From contig JAULSU010000001.1 in assembly GCA_030512335.1 (NCBI GenBank), positions 8,308,001 to 8,372,000 on the forward strand: a stretch of 64,000 nucleotides of DNA. The letters run 5' to 3'. Both the position numbers and the translations under genes were made by a program. The notes beneath the pieces were generated by a model. The model did not search any database, was not told where the DNA came from, and worked only from the letters and a program-made list of their open reading frames with translations. Source of the DNA: Immersiella caudata (taxonomy: Eukaryota > Ascomycota > Sordariomycetes > Sordariales > Lasiosphaeriaceae). Shown one piece after another: positions 18,585 to 29,084 of this stretch; positions within the stretch are counted from its first letter, which is position 1, and each line of letters starts with the position of its first letter.

Positions 18585-21500
18585 AATATAAACTCCTCCA
18601 CCTTTAACCAGGAAATAAGCAGTAGTTTTATCGTGCTTAACTTATCTTTCCCAGTGGCATAAATATAACCATATTCCTCTCACCCGTCTTAAGGGGAGAT
18701 TTTATCCTAATCTACCAAATCTAATTTATTTATTACATAACCCGAACTAACTCTACTATCTAACGGTAAAACCACCTTATCAGGTTAAAACCTACAGGTT
18801 AAAAAGATACCACTAATACACGGATAATTCCGTTTAACCACTAAATTAGTCTTTTTAACATACCTAAAGTGCCACCTAACACACGAGGAATTCTTAAAAG
18901 GTATTAAACGAATTAACTTTAACGACTTTTATATATATTAAAAAAAACATAAAGACAGCACCCCTTATTATCACATTATTAAAAAGTGGTTCACTAAAAA
19001 AAACATTAAAAACCCACAACACTTTAATATCCAGAAATCCCACCTTAATATTACCATTACACGTAACCGATTAACCGTGTAAAGATACGTATATAAACCT
19101 AATATAATTTATATAGGAGGGGGGATAAAACCCTTAGTATTATTTATTAAAAAAATCGTTAAAAAATGTGGGCCGATTTTATTAAACTGTAGAAACGGGA
19201 CGACTTCCTTACACAGATTAAGAAAGACGCTTTAAAGGAATTAATCCTTAATTATAATAATATTAAAAGATATATAACTGATATGTTTAAGATTAAAGAG
19301 GAATTATATATTTATCCGGAAATAAAACCCGGAGAATAAAATATCCCCCCCGAATTACTATAATAGATTAAAAAATATCTTAAAACACCTTAAAGTAAGT
19401 AAACTCTCTTTTTCACAGCGTATCCCTCTTTTTAAAAGGGCCTTAAGATACAGTTTTAGCTTTAGATAAATAGTAAAGGCTTAACATATAATAAACCCGG
19501 TATAACCTTTTTATTAGCAGGGGTACCCTGTAAGCGTGGTCCCACCCCTGTGATATAACACCAGGATCTGGGACCTGCTGTAAGCCTTTTAGATCTGTAA
19601 CTAATAGGTATATAACTTAACTAATAACCCTTTACTTATAGGGAGTTATAAAGACTTTTAAGATAATATAAGTAAAAATATATAGCACTTATTATTATAT
19701 ATTAGGAAACTAAATTACCACTTTTTTAAACGAGATTATTAATTATATCGTAATTAATAATATATTTTTATTTACTTTAGATTTCTAAAAGCACTATAAA
19801 TTAATTTTAAGTGTATAAAGGGAATTTACGGTAACAGATAAGTATAAGGGTAAAATCAGGATTATTAAATAGGGTAAACTATATATCTACTTATTAAATA
19901 AAAACCTTTATATATGTAAAAGAGTAAATATTAATTAGTTATAAGGTAACTGTATTTTCTTTTATATTTTAAAAGATAATCCCCTATATATAAAAGCATT
20001 AGATATAAATATAAAGATAAAACAGTTTTTATAAAACATTAATAAAAATAACTTCGAATTTTAATTAATCTCTTTTTTATTTTCTCTTTAATATATAATA
20101 AAATAAATACGCTAAATCTTAATATCAGGTACCGTAATAATCTGTATCTTAACAGTATTAAGCTAAGTAATCACTACTCCCGCTTCCTCCTTATATTTAT
20201 CCTCCCTAAATAAATTATCTAATTCACCCTAGTGGGATTCTTCCACTTTCTCCTTCCCTTTTACCGTAGGCTTAGGCCGAGAACAAACGTTTAACTGTAT
20301 TTTAATTTCCCCTAACAGATTAGGAACCTAAAAGTGTATTAACAGAATGTAATAAATAATAATCTATATAATATCCCCCCGATTATTAAAATCACTATTA
20401 GTAAGATGATAATTAATAAAGTCTGCCTTATAATTTAACTAATACTTATAATTAAGTTAAAAAGAAAAGGGTTAAATGGTAATATCTAAACTAAGGGCAG
20501 GTACTGCCTTATAATACGTGTGATTAAGCTAAATACAACTATTAACCTATCAATGGACAGGTTAATAAATAATATCACATCCCTTAATTTCTTCTAATAA
20601 AATATACTTACCTATTAAAAAATTATAACCAGTAAATAATGTCTTAACTTACACCTAATTCTTTATACAAGATCGTACTATAATAATCCTATAATCCACA
20701 GGCTTAAACTTATCCTCGATTAACTTATCGGTTAGTTAAAAGGAAACTTAAAAGGTAATAACCCGTAAAGAAAACCGCTGAAAATACGCCACTTTAAACT
20801 CTACTTTCAGACCCCAGTTAATAACAAGGTAAATACCCCTGTTATCTAAGACAGCAATCGCTATACCAGGGGTGATAAATAAAAAGTCCAGTTACCCGGC
20901 CTAATAATAGAAAAAATAATAAGCTTTATCAGACCTATAAAAAAACCGAGTTAAATTTTTAAAGGATTTAATAACCTCCCGAACTTTCTAAGTAAAATTA
21001 TAACTAATTTTATTCCACTAATAACAGCAGGGCCTGTTACTATATCCTTAAGCTATATTTATTTATAAATATTAACCTTTTTAAAATCGTCCTAATAAGT
21101 AAAAGCGGTAAAACTTATATTTTTAAAAGTCTTTTTTATAAGGTTAAGAAATAAAAGATAAGAGATAAAGCGTGTAAGAATTTAAAAAAGTCGAGATCGC
21201 TTAAGATTAATAATATAATAACGTTAATACCTCTTTAAATAAACCTGACGATAAAAACTTATTAATAATAAAAAATGTTACTATTAAAGCACGTAAATAA
21301 AAACCTAATAATAAAGGTTAATATATTATATACACGATAATATTAACACGGATAAAAGCTGTAATATTAGGTTATGCTGTAAAAATAATATAGGTGTAAG
21401 CGGTAACAAGAAGTTTGATAACGGTGATAATAAAACGATATTATAAGAAACGGGAGAATTAAAGGACTGGGTCACATAAATAAAAAGTTTATAAAAGTAA

Positions 21501-22869
21501 AATAAAGATAAGTAAGGGGGTGTGTATTTTAATAATATAAACGCGAATGATCACGGATAAACGCGCTTTTTTTTAAAAAACTATAATAATAAAATAGGTG
21601 GCGTTTAATCGTGACGTGTTAAACAGGTAGCTATAAATAAGTTAAGGTGTTAGTGCGATATACTAAGATAACTGCCTAAAGTTCCAGAGGATTAAGCTAA
21701 TAATTGATATTTAGACTTCTAAGATGTTAATAAACATGTAGTAACCCTACCTAATTAGAAACAGGACTTTAACAAATACCACTTCATGACTCTGTGGGAC
21801 ACCAGGACACCAGGACACCAACACCTAAGGCTGTAATTTTATCACGAAAATCCAGACTAATTATAACCACTAGTAAAAAGGCGCTAACCCTAAAGGACCA
21901 CGGTGTAAAGGGCACTATAATAACACTATTAACCATGTAAAAAGCGGGTCCCTTTCCTTTCGCACTTTAATACAGGTTAAAAGGAAGGGATAAGTGGCCC
22001 ATGTGGGATTTAAACCTATAACCTCTCACTAAGATAGATTAACCTAATAATAAGCCATTGTAATCGGCTTAGCTAACTGCAGAAGTTACTAAAAGTAAAC
22101 ACGTTAATTACTACACTAATAAACCGTTTCACTGTTATAATATACCTTTACCATTATAACATTTAACCCCAGTAACTAGTTTACTATCCTTAGAATAGAT
22201 TTAAACGATTATTAACACCTTAACTTAGTTAAAGAAGTGATAACTTACTTTAACAAGCGGTTATCACCAGTTACAATAACCCTGTGATTATACCACTATT
22301 TAAAAACACACCCTAGTTTAACACCTTGGTAAAACCAGGCTTTAAGGCTTTAGGAGTAACTAATGCTTACTATCGTTTTTCCTCGTCTTATATTATTAAC
22401 TCGTAATTAAAAAGCTTATCCGTTTAACACACCAACCCCTTTTATTAATCCTTTAACCGATTAAACTTAACTAAGTTAACTTAAAGTTAAATAAGGATTT
22501 TACACTCCATTTTATCTAGACGTTATTTTTCTTTAATAACGTTTTAAAGGGTTAACAGGTTATTACCCTAAATATTATATAATAAGTAAGCCTATCCCCC
22601 AGCACTAACGTAATTTCCACAGGATTTACTCTTACTAACCGTTTTACACTCCAGATTAAGGCGTGTGTAACGGGAGTAATAAACTGGTATAATAATATTA
22701 AAAGTACTAATAAAAAAGGTGTTCTTAAGTTAAAAGTTAGTGGAGGAAGGTTTTGTTTTCCTATTTTATTTTTTAATTATATTTTGTAAATATAGTTACA
22801 ATAGTTATTAAGAGGAGAAACTCACCCTTTAGGCCTTTGTGGAAAAAGGATATTAAAAAGGGGGGATCG
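18585..22869. mobile_element. AT-rich, RIP-degraded repeat DNA
   Basis: No open frame of useful length on either strand for more than 4 kb, with dense TAA/TTA and almost no intact codon blocks. It probably holds the remainder of the Gypsy element and other dead repeats. Isolated GC-rich scraps occur, e.g. GGACACCAGGACACCAGGACACC near 21803 and a tRNA-like minus-strand B-box (GGTTTAAATCC) near 22010. I cannot assign these. Confidence 0.6.
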
Positions 22870-23357
22870 TGTGACGACCTGTAAGTTATTTTTATAGGCT
22901 GGTACGGACTGATGTATCCCTACAGATATTACCGTATAAAAACAGTGTAAACACGGTATATATACAGATTAATTACCTTAATTAACACGGGAGGAGAGTG
23001 ATTATAATAAATGCTAAAACTACTAATCACTGTACTTACCCAGGGGACCCGGTGATTAAAGAGATTAAGGTATAAGTTATATCATCTTTAATTAGTATAA
23101 GTAATTATTATCGTACTTATAATAATATAAGGAACTTTCTATTCCTTACATAAGTATTTACTTCTTAATTAAACTAACTTTAATTATATCTTACTGCACT
23201 AACACTTAAAGTGTTACTTTACTTATAGTGATATATAACCGCCTTTAACTAGTAAACCCCCGTTTGTAAGGACTTACCTCTGTATTATTCCTCTCTACCC
23301 CACCCGATTCATTTAGCAACCCTGCCGACTGATTATCAACAGGCTGAGGTCGTAACA
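22870..23357 (+). mobile_element. RIP-mutated solo LTR of the TGTGACGACC family
   Basis: Starts TGTGACGACCTG and ends GAGGTCGTAACA, matching the better preserved copy at 24128-24639 along its length but with many C-to-T and G-to-A changes. It abuts an inverted partial copy at 23358. The left flank is GATCG. Confidence 0.7.
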
Positions 23358-23796
23358 AAATCCTTACAGATAAGGGTTCACTAAATTATAATGGTTATAT
23401 GTTACTATAAGTAAAGTAACACTTTAAGTGTTAATACAGTAAGATATAATCAAAGTTAGTTCAATTAATAAGCAAATACTTATGTAAGGAATAGAAGGTT
23501 CCTCACACCATCATGGGTACGATAATAGCTATCTATACTAACTGATAGTGGAGGTGGCCTGTAAGTTGCTCTGCTGCTCTGTGTTTACCAAGGTAGAGCC
23601 ACCGAGCGGGTGCTTTGCCAGCCCCAGGTGCTTTGCCAGCCCCGGGTGCTTTGCCAGCCCCGGGTGCTCTGTCCAGAGCATGCCAAGGGAATAGAGCATA
23701 CAGTGCGAGGTACAGTGCTACATGGTTTTATACGGTGGCGTCTGCGGGGGCACGTCGGCCCGCCCCGGCCACAAGGGTGGTCCGCAGGTCGTTACA
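23358..23796 (-). mobile_element. Inverted, 3'-truncated copy of the TGTGACGACC-family LTR
   Basis: On the minus strand it begins TGTAACGACCTGCGG at 23796 and runs to ...CTGTAAGGATTTT at 23358, so about the last 95 bp of the LTR are missing. It sits head-on against the copy ending at 23357. It contains three tandem copies of an 18-bp unit (TGCTTTGCCAGCCCCGGG) at 23611-23664. Flank GATAG at 23797-23801. Confidence 0.6.
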
Positions 23797-23972
23797 GATA
23801 GAGACATGGCGCCTAGAGCAAAGCCAATGTGTATTGGAAGACATTGAAAAAAAGAGTATTAATTAGAGGTCTCGCTGTATCAGGTTACGCTGACTAGTAT
23901 TAGCGCTATTGACGAAGCTGCTGGTAACGCTGTTTTCTTCTTGGAGAACGGCAAGAATAATGAAGACATTAC

Positions 23973-24725
23973 TGTCAGAAACACTCCACCTTGGAATGGG
24001 TGAAAATAATGGGGGTTGCAATTGCTTGATCGTATTACTTCTCAAGGTTCTGGCTTTCAGCCAGAACCTCCTTCTTTGTAGACAAAACCGTAGGATTCAG
24101 CTTCGTTGGCACCCTGGCTGAGGCTGATGTGACGACCTGCGGGCCACCCTTGTGGCCGGGACGGACCGACGTGTCCCCGCAGACGCCACAGTATGAATAC
24201 CGTGCCGAACCACTGTAGGCACTGTGTGCTCCGTGCCAAGAAGCTGCTCTCTCGCAGAGTAAGCCTGAGACAACAGAGCAGTGATCTCTGATCTGTAGGC
24301 ACAGGAAGGCGGAGCAACAGATTAAGTTACCTCTCATTATACTGTTCCGTATAGTTAGACTTCTTATACCGTTCGGTATAAGAACCCACCACCGCAGCCA
24401 CGGTTCGCAAGGGACCCTTCTGGTTCCTCACGCAAGTATTCGCTCGTCAATTGAACCAACCTCGATTGTGTCCTACTGCACCAACACTGGGAGTGTTGCT
24501 CTACATTATAGTGACATACGACCGCCATTGACCAGTGAACCCCCGTCTGTAAGGACTTGCCTCTGTACTACTCCTCTCTCCCCCACCCTTATCTTAGCGA
24601 CCCTGCCGACCGACCGTCGACAGGCCAGAGGTCGTAACAGCTGACTGGCGTTCAGACAGTGCTAGGCATTCAGTCAGCTTTGCTGACTGAAAGCCAGGGC
24701 CTCTGAACCCCCTTTCTTTCTGACA
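23973..24725. mobile_element. 235-bp solo LTR-like element, copy B, split by a nested LTR
   Basis: The ends TGTCAGAAA...TTTCTGACA match copy A at 14786. It is flanked by the perfect 5-bp duplication ATTAC (23968-23972 and 24726-24730). It is interrupted at 24128 by an LTR of another family. Without that insertion it is ~236 bp long. Confidence 0.9.
24128..24639 (+). mobile_element. Nested 512-bp solo LTR (TGTGACGACC family)
   Basis: Ends TGTGACGACC...GTCGTAACA, with a perfect 5-bp target duplication GCTGA at 24123-24127 and 24640-24644. It lies inside the 235-bp element copy B. It is little mutated, so it is the youngest layer here. Confidence 0.9.
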
Positions 24726-24884
24726 ATTACCTTTCCAGCAAAAATCCGGAGAGGGCTATGGAGTTATGTTACTAAGAATTGCATTCTACACTTTATGGGA
24801 GTCGATGACCGACTACTTATGATTCTTTTTGGAGAAGCACTTCCTGATGATAATAACATCCCTTGCGGCGTACAGACGTGGTGA

Positions 24885-26085
24885 TAGGTGCCCGCATTTC
24901 TCAAGTGCTGAGCCCGGCCGTATATTACTGGCGGCAAGCTGATCACTCACTCCGTCCAGCTCGAGGCCATCCGGCAAACTGGCGCCGCTGAACGGGCGGC
25001 TCGCGCTAAACGCTACAACCTCGCGTCGTACTTACGGCCATCCTCGCTGAGGCCGAACGGGGAGGCGAATGACGGTTCAAGACCCCTAGGCCCGTGTCCC
25101 CAGGCCTTACGACCCCCGACCCCACCGCACCTGCCCTGCCCCTGGCGCCGATTCCACGCACCAATCTCCCTCGAGCCGGGGCTTATCGCCACGCCGCGAG
25201 TGGACACCATTCTGACCGACTTGTCGAGTCCCACTATGGCCCCTTAGAGAGCGCCGCAGGGGCCCGACCGAGAAGGACGACAACAATAGCATCGAAATGC
25301 TCGAGCATCGACCCCTAGACACGGTTGATGACTGTGACCTCGATAGAATCCTCCAAGCAATTTCCTGGAATATCTTTTCAATGAGGTTGAAGAAATGGCT
25401 GTATTGCGGGTCTAGCAGTGAGGCTTAGCGATTGTAGAAATGAAGAAGGGATTGGATGCTGAGGGGTTAACAACTAAGTAAACTCTGGATGCCATCAGGA
25501 CGGCAAGGCGTCTTTTACATTGACAGCTAGGTTCAGCAACTAGAATACACAAACCGAAACTAACCAGGCGTGACCTGGAATTTCTGAGCGTTCCACAGAA
25601 AATTCATAGAAGAAATTACTGTTAAAGGATTTTCAGTCACAGGAGACACCAGTAAGATCATTCTTGAAAGGACAAGTAATGGAGAAGCAATTGTCACGCA
25701 TTACCACTGCACTAAAAAGCAGGGAACGTTCAATTGCTCTGACAAGTGGTAATCGCTGTTTATCTGACAGCAATCATCTGTGCTTACGATAACGCACTGC
25801 AGGGACAGAATAATGAAATGCACCATCTACCGTTCCTTGTCTTCCTCTTGTTGCCTCGGCTGTTTCTAATCGCCAGAACTCTACCTAGTCCCATAACCAA
25901 AACCCAAGGCTTTGCATTTCACGCAGCTGTCCTAAAACGGCGGCATTGCCCTTCCACGCTTTACTCAAGTCTTGGTCCAAGTCAGCGACATGATTTTATT
26001 CACCCAGAAAAACAAAGGCAAGAAGCAGCAAAGGAAGCAGAACAGAAAACAAGAACAGCAAGGAAGAAGGGCATAGCAGAGATAC
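24885..26085. other. No gene recognised
   Basis: Normal composition. It contains short overlapping frames around 25013-25322 and a frame at 25746-26108 with a hydrophobic stretch (LPFLVFLLLPRLFLIA). None is recognisable. It probably contains the 3' end of the gene at 26086-28434. Confidence 0.35.
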
Positions 26086-28434
26086 TCACCCATCATAAGC
26101 CGCCTTGAGCACCAAATCGCCTTCATCGTTAAACAGCGGATCGCGCAAGAAGAAGGTGCCCCCGGTAGGCACCACAAACGCGCCAACGTTCTGCAGCGCG
26201 GCCTGCACGTTAGCCACGGCGCTCTTGAAATCCTTGCTGTTCTTGAGCTGGTCCAGGAAGCTCTTGGCTTCGCGCTCGACGGTGTCGCGCTTCTGGTCGG
26301 TTAGAAAGTCGCTGGACAGCTCGGTGATTTCCGTCTTGAATAGGTCGTCAGGCGTGGGGAAGCGGAGGCGCATGTTCTGGCCGTCCTTGACGGATTCGAT
26401 GTGGATTTGAATGGTTCCGGTGCGTCGCACCTTGACTCTGCTTGTTTGTTAGCTGCCTAGGTGGTTGAAGGGGGGTGAAAAAGGGGGAGGCACGTGCCTG
26501 CCGGTTCTTGTCTTGATTCGCTTCTGCTTCGTGAGGAGCTCGACGGTGCTCGAGTGATCGACAAAGATGGTGTTTCCCTGCGGCGGTATGCGGATCCGGT
26601 TGCGCACCGTTGTCGTCATGGTCGCCGTGACGCGCAGGTTCCGCGCCTTGGGCTTGCGCGAGTGGCTTGCTGACGATGACTTGTTCCAGTCCCAGCCGAT
26701 CCAGTCCGGGCGGTCGATGGGCCCGCTTATGACGGGCACCCACTCGCCGTAAAAGGACTCGGGCTTGCCGCCGTATTCTTTGTTCCACCGGACGCGCGCG
26801 TTGACGGCGGTGAACTCGATGCTCGGCGTCTTGGCCATGACCCACGACGCGCGGTTCAGCTGGCGCAGGTGCGGCAGGATGAAGCTGTCAAAGAAGATGT
26901 CGCGGCCGATGCACAGCGTTGCGGGCACCTCGCGGGGCCGTGGCGGCTGGACGGGGTTGTCGGGCGTGCACCAGTTGCCGCTGTAATCGAGGAAGCGGTC
27001 TGCTGGGAAAGCCGTGTTGTTGGCCATGCTGAGGTACAGCAGCATGTTGTAGTTAGCGCGGGGGTCGTCGAGTCCCACAGCCGGCTTATCTTGGCCCGCG
27101 GCCATATACGGATACGTCTGGAGCTGTTGTGCCGTGGGCGTAAAGGTCGGGGGCAGCCCCGCCAGGCTTGTGGGGCTGCTGGCCGTGGCTGTCCAGCCCA
27201 TGACGCCGGCTCCGTTCTCGACGGCGTCGACCCGCCAGGAGTCCAGCACGGTCTTGACGCTCTGCAGGAGAGGCTCGTCGGGCTTGGCGGCCCCGAAGGA
27301 GCACAAGTCCATGCGAGGGCTCGTGATGGCAGCGCTTTCCAGATCGGCAACGAGGCGGCTGATGCGGAAGTCGCCAGGCGCGCTGAGCTTGCCCTTGATC
27401 TCTTGGTATTCGTCCGAGCTCGTCTCGACGTCGGCAAGCGTCATGTCAACGTCAAAGGCAAACTTCCAGTCGTCGGTCGACACGGTGCGGAATCCCCTAT
27501 TCGCAAACCCTCAGCTTGTGTCCCTAGAATCAATGGGAACCGAAAGCCACTTACCCTTCTGCCTCGTCATCCCTGACGGTAATATGTCCTCCGTAGTCAA
27601 AGTTGAGCCAGTAGACGGCCGCGCCGGGACGGTCTGCTTCGACTTCCAAGTGGATCTTGGGCGCAAGGAGAAAGGCGTGCATGGCTTCCCCGCTGGGGAG
27701 ACTCAAGTTGATGGACCGCATGTTCTCGCTGAGCGCCCAGAGGTACTTGAGCCGGTTGTTGAGGAGCCCTTGGGAGATGGCGAGGAGCTGTCAAGTTTGC
27801 GGACGCTGTCAGTCTTTTCTCGCACAATCGATATCAGGCAAGGGAGAGCTTGGGACTGACCATGTGGATCCGACCGTTGTCGGTCTTCATGGTCGTGTCG
27901 ACCAGCCGCGTGTGGTCGTCCTTCCCAGCCGCCTTGCCGTGGGTGCAGGTTGCGGGGGCTTTGATGGTAGCGACGCTGGGTTGGAAGATGGCGCCGATGT
28001 CGAAGGCAAGCTTCTTTGCCACGGTAGCCGTGCTCGCCTTGGATCTGCGTTGATCCCACGCCTTCAGGGACCTGATCAGCTTGGAACGAGCTTGTTGGAT
28101 GCGGGCCCTGGAGGCGGCAGCGGCGGCTTCCTTGGCCTCGAGGGCAGCAGCATCGTCGCCGTCCGCGTCCGCGTCTAGACCGTCGGCCTTGCCGGGCTCT
28201 GTGTCTGAGCCGTCTTCCGATTGCTGAGAGTCATCTTCGTCGTCGTCGTCGTCGAGATGGTCTTGGTTAACAGCATCCTTGGCGGCATTGTCTGCTAGAG
28301 TCAGCCTAGCAGCCCCGAGGTTCTCCCTGAAAGAGACTAGAGCTAGACCTACCTTCTACATCTCGGCCCGCAGCTGCATTTGCAGCCGTGGCCTTTACGG
28401 CGGCCGCGATGGCTTTGGTTGCTTTGGTAGCCAT
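26086..28434 (-). CDS. Large protein, TULIP / P47-like by pattern (left partner of a divergent pair)
   Basis: Five exons on the minus strand: 28434-28353, 28294-27861, 27787-27555, 27496-26498 and 26437-26086. They sum to 2100 nt, 699 residues, with every junction in phase. Residues 1-60 are Ala/Lys-rich then acidic (DHLDDDDDEDD). Exon 3 opens LLAISQGLLNNRLKYLW, followed by LLAPKIHLEVEAD, VYWLNFDYGG (~231) and DDWKFAFDVDM (~258). An 'ais...lN..L..lW' helix, a 'laPkihL.V' strand and a 'dWkfaFdVdm' strand are what I associate with TULIP-fold P47-like proteins, found in some bacterial toxin loci and in unstudied fungal proteins. This is pattern memory, not a search. The last intron is GC-AG (donor CAG/GCACGT). 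There is no signal peptide. A possible GTGAGT donor just before the stop could extend the C-terminus. Confidence 0.75.
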
Positions 28435-29084
28435 GGTTTAAATGCGTTGAAGATGGTAGGAGTTGCAAGGGTCAAACACTTCGACTGTCAGGGGAGAAAA
28501 GAAATGCAGTGCGAGGGAAGGGTGGCGTCTCAAAGCCCAATATAGTCGTCTTTGAGAATGCTACTGGCAGGTATCGGGAAGCTGCTCGGATTTTAGCCAA
28601 CCTTAGATGACGGGTCAGAGGGCTGAGGGCGATGGCAACATGACCTGCAAATACTGCAACATATTACGACCTAAGCTGCTGACGTGCTGAGAAAGTGGTC
28701 TGACTATGCAGGCCAACAACTGCGCCCGCAGCGTTGAACGAAGCTGCTTGGGATTCTGTTTCGTTGCGCACTGTTTACTGAGTTGAGTGCGGCCAGAAAA
28801 TTCTTGTCAATTGGCTGCAGGAACGAGAATCTTTGCCGATAGCCGGTACCAAGTGTGGTTCAGGTAACATGGGGCACTTGGCACTGCTCGACCGATGAAA
28901 TTTGGCCGCTCTGCTGATTGGTCGGCCATCCCGAAACCTCCCCCATCGAGTCAGCCACTGAGGCTGCTGGTCTCAAAGGTGAAGGTGAAAAAGCCCGCCG
29001 CCATTCCTCTTGAGATGTTCTTTTTTTTCCCCGACTGCCTGTTCAAGATCCCTCAACCAAGAGCACCGAGCATTGCAAGTCATC
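28435..29084. promoter_or_regulatory. Divergent intergenic region between the two large genes
   Basis: 650 bp between the start codons at 28434 (-) and 29085 (+). No gene lies in it. Its position suggests a shared bidirectional promoter and co-regulation of the pair, which is inference. I see no clear operator or TATA element. Confidence 0.5.

Larger units (their letters stand above)
23864..24884 (+). pseudogene. Unidentified gene fragment interrupted by nested LTR insertions
   Basis: The left part (23864-23972) reads VSLYQVTLTSISAIDEAAGN then AVFFLENGKNNED. The right part (24731-24884) continues in the same frame as FPAKIRRGLWSYVTKNC, FMGVDDRLLMILFGEALPDD and ends at TGA 24882. The 753-bp insertion 23973-24725 and its ATTAC duplication separate them. 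Taking the insertion out restores the frame, so the element landed in open coding sequence. The codon pattern looks ordinary rather than RIP-mutated. I do not recognise the protein and both ends are missing or unclear. Confidence 0.5.

Noticed and set aside
21985..22090. A minus-strand tRNA-like sequence with GGTTTAAATCC B-box
   Set aside because: The A-box fits only loosely, the acceptor stem does not pair, and it lies in RIP-degraded DNA. At most it is a relic of a tRNA-derived repeat.
29010..29084. An upstream in-frame Met at 29010 as the start of the large plus-strand gene
   Set aside because: The added residues (Phe- and Cys-rich, then Arg/Gln-rich) look like leader. The Met at 29085 (CATCATGG) gives a cleaner N-terminus.
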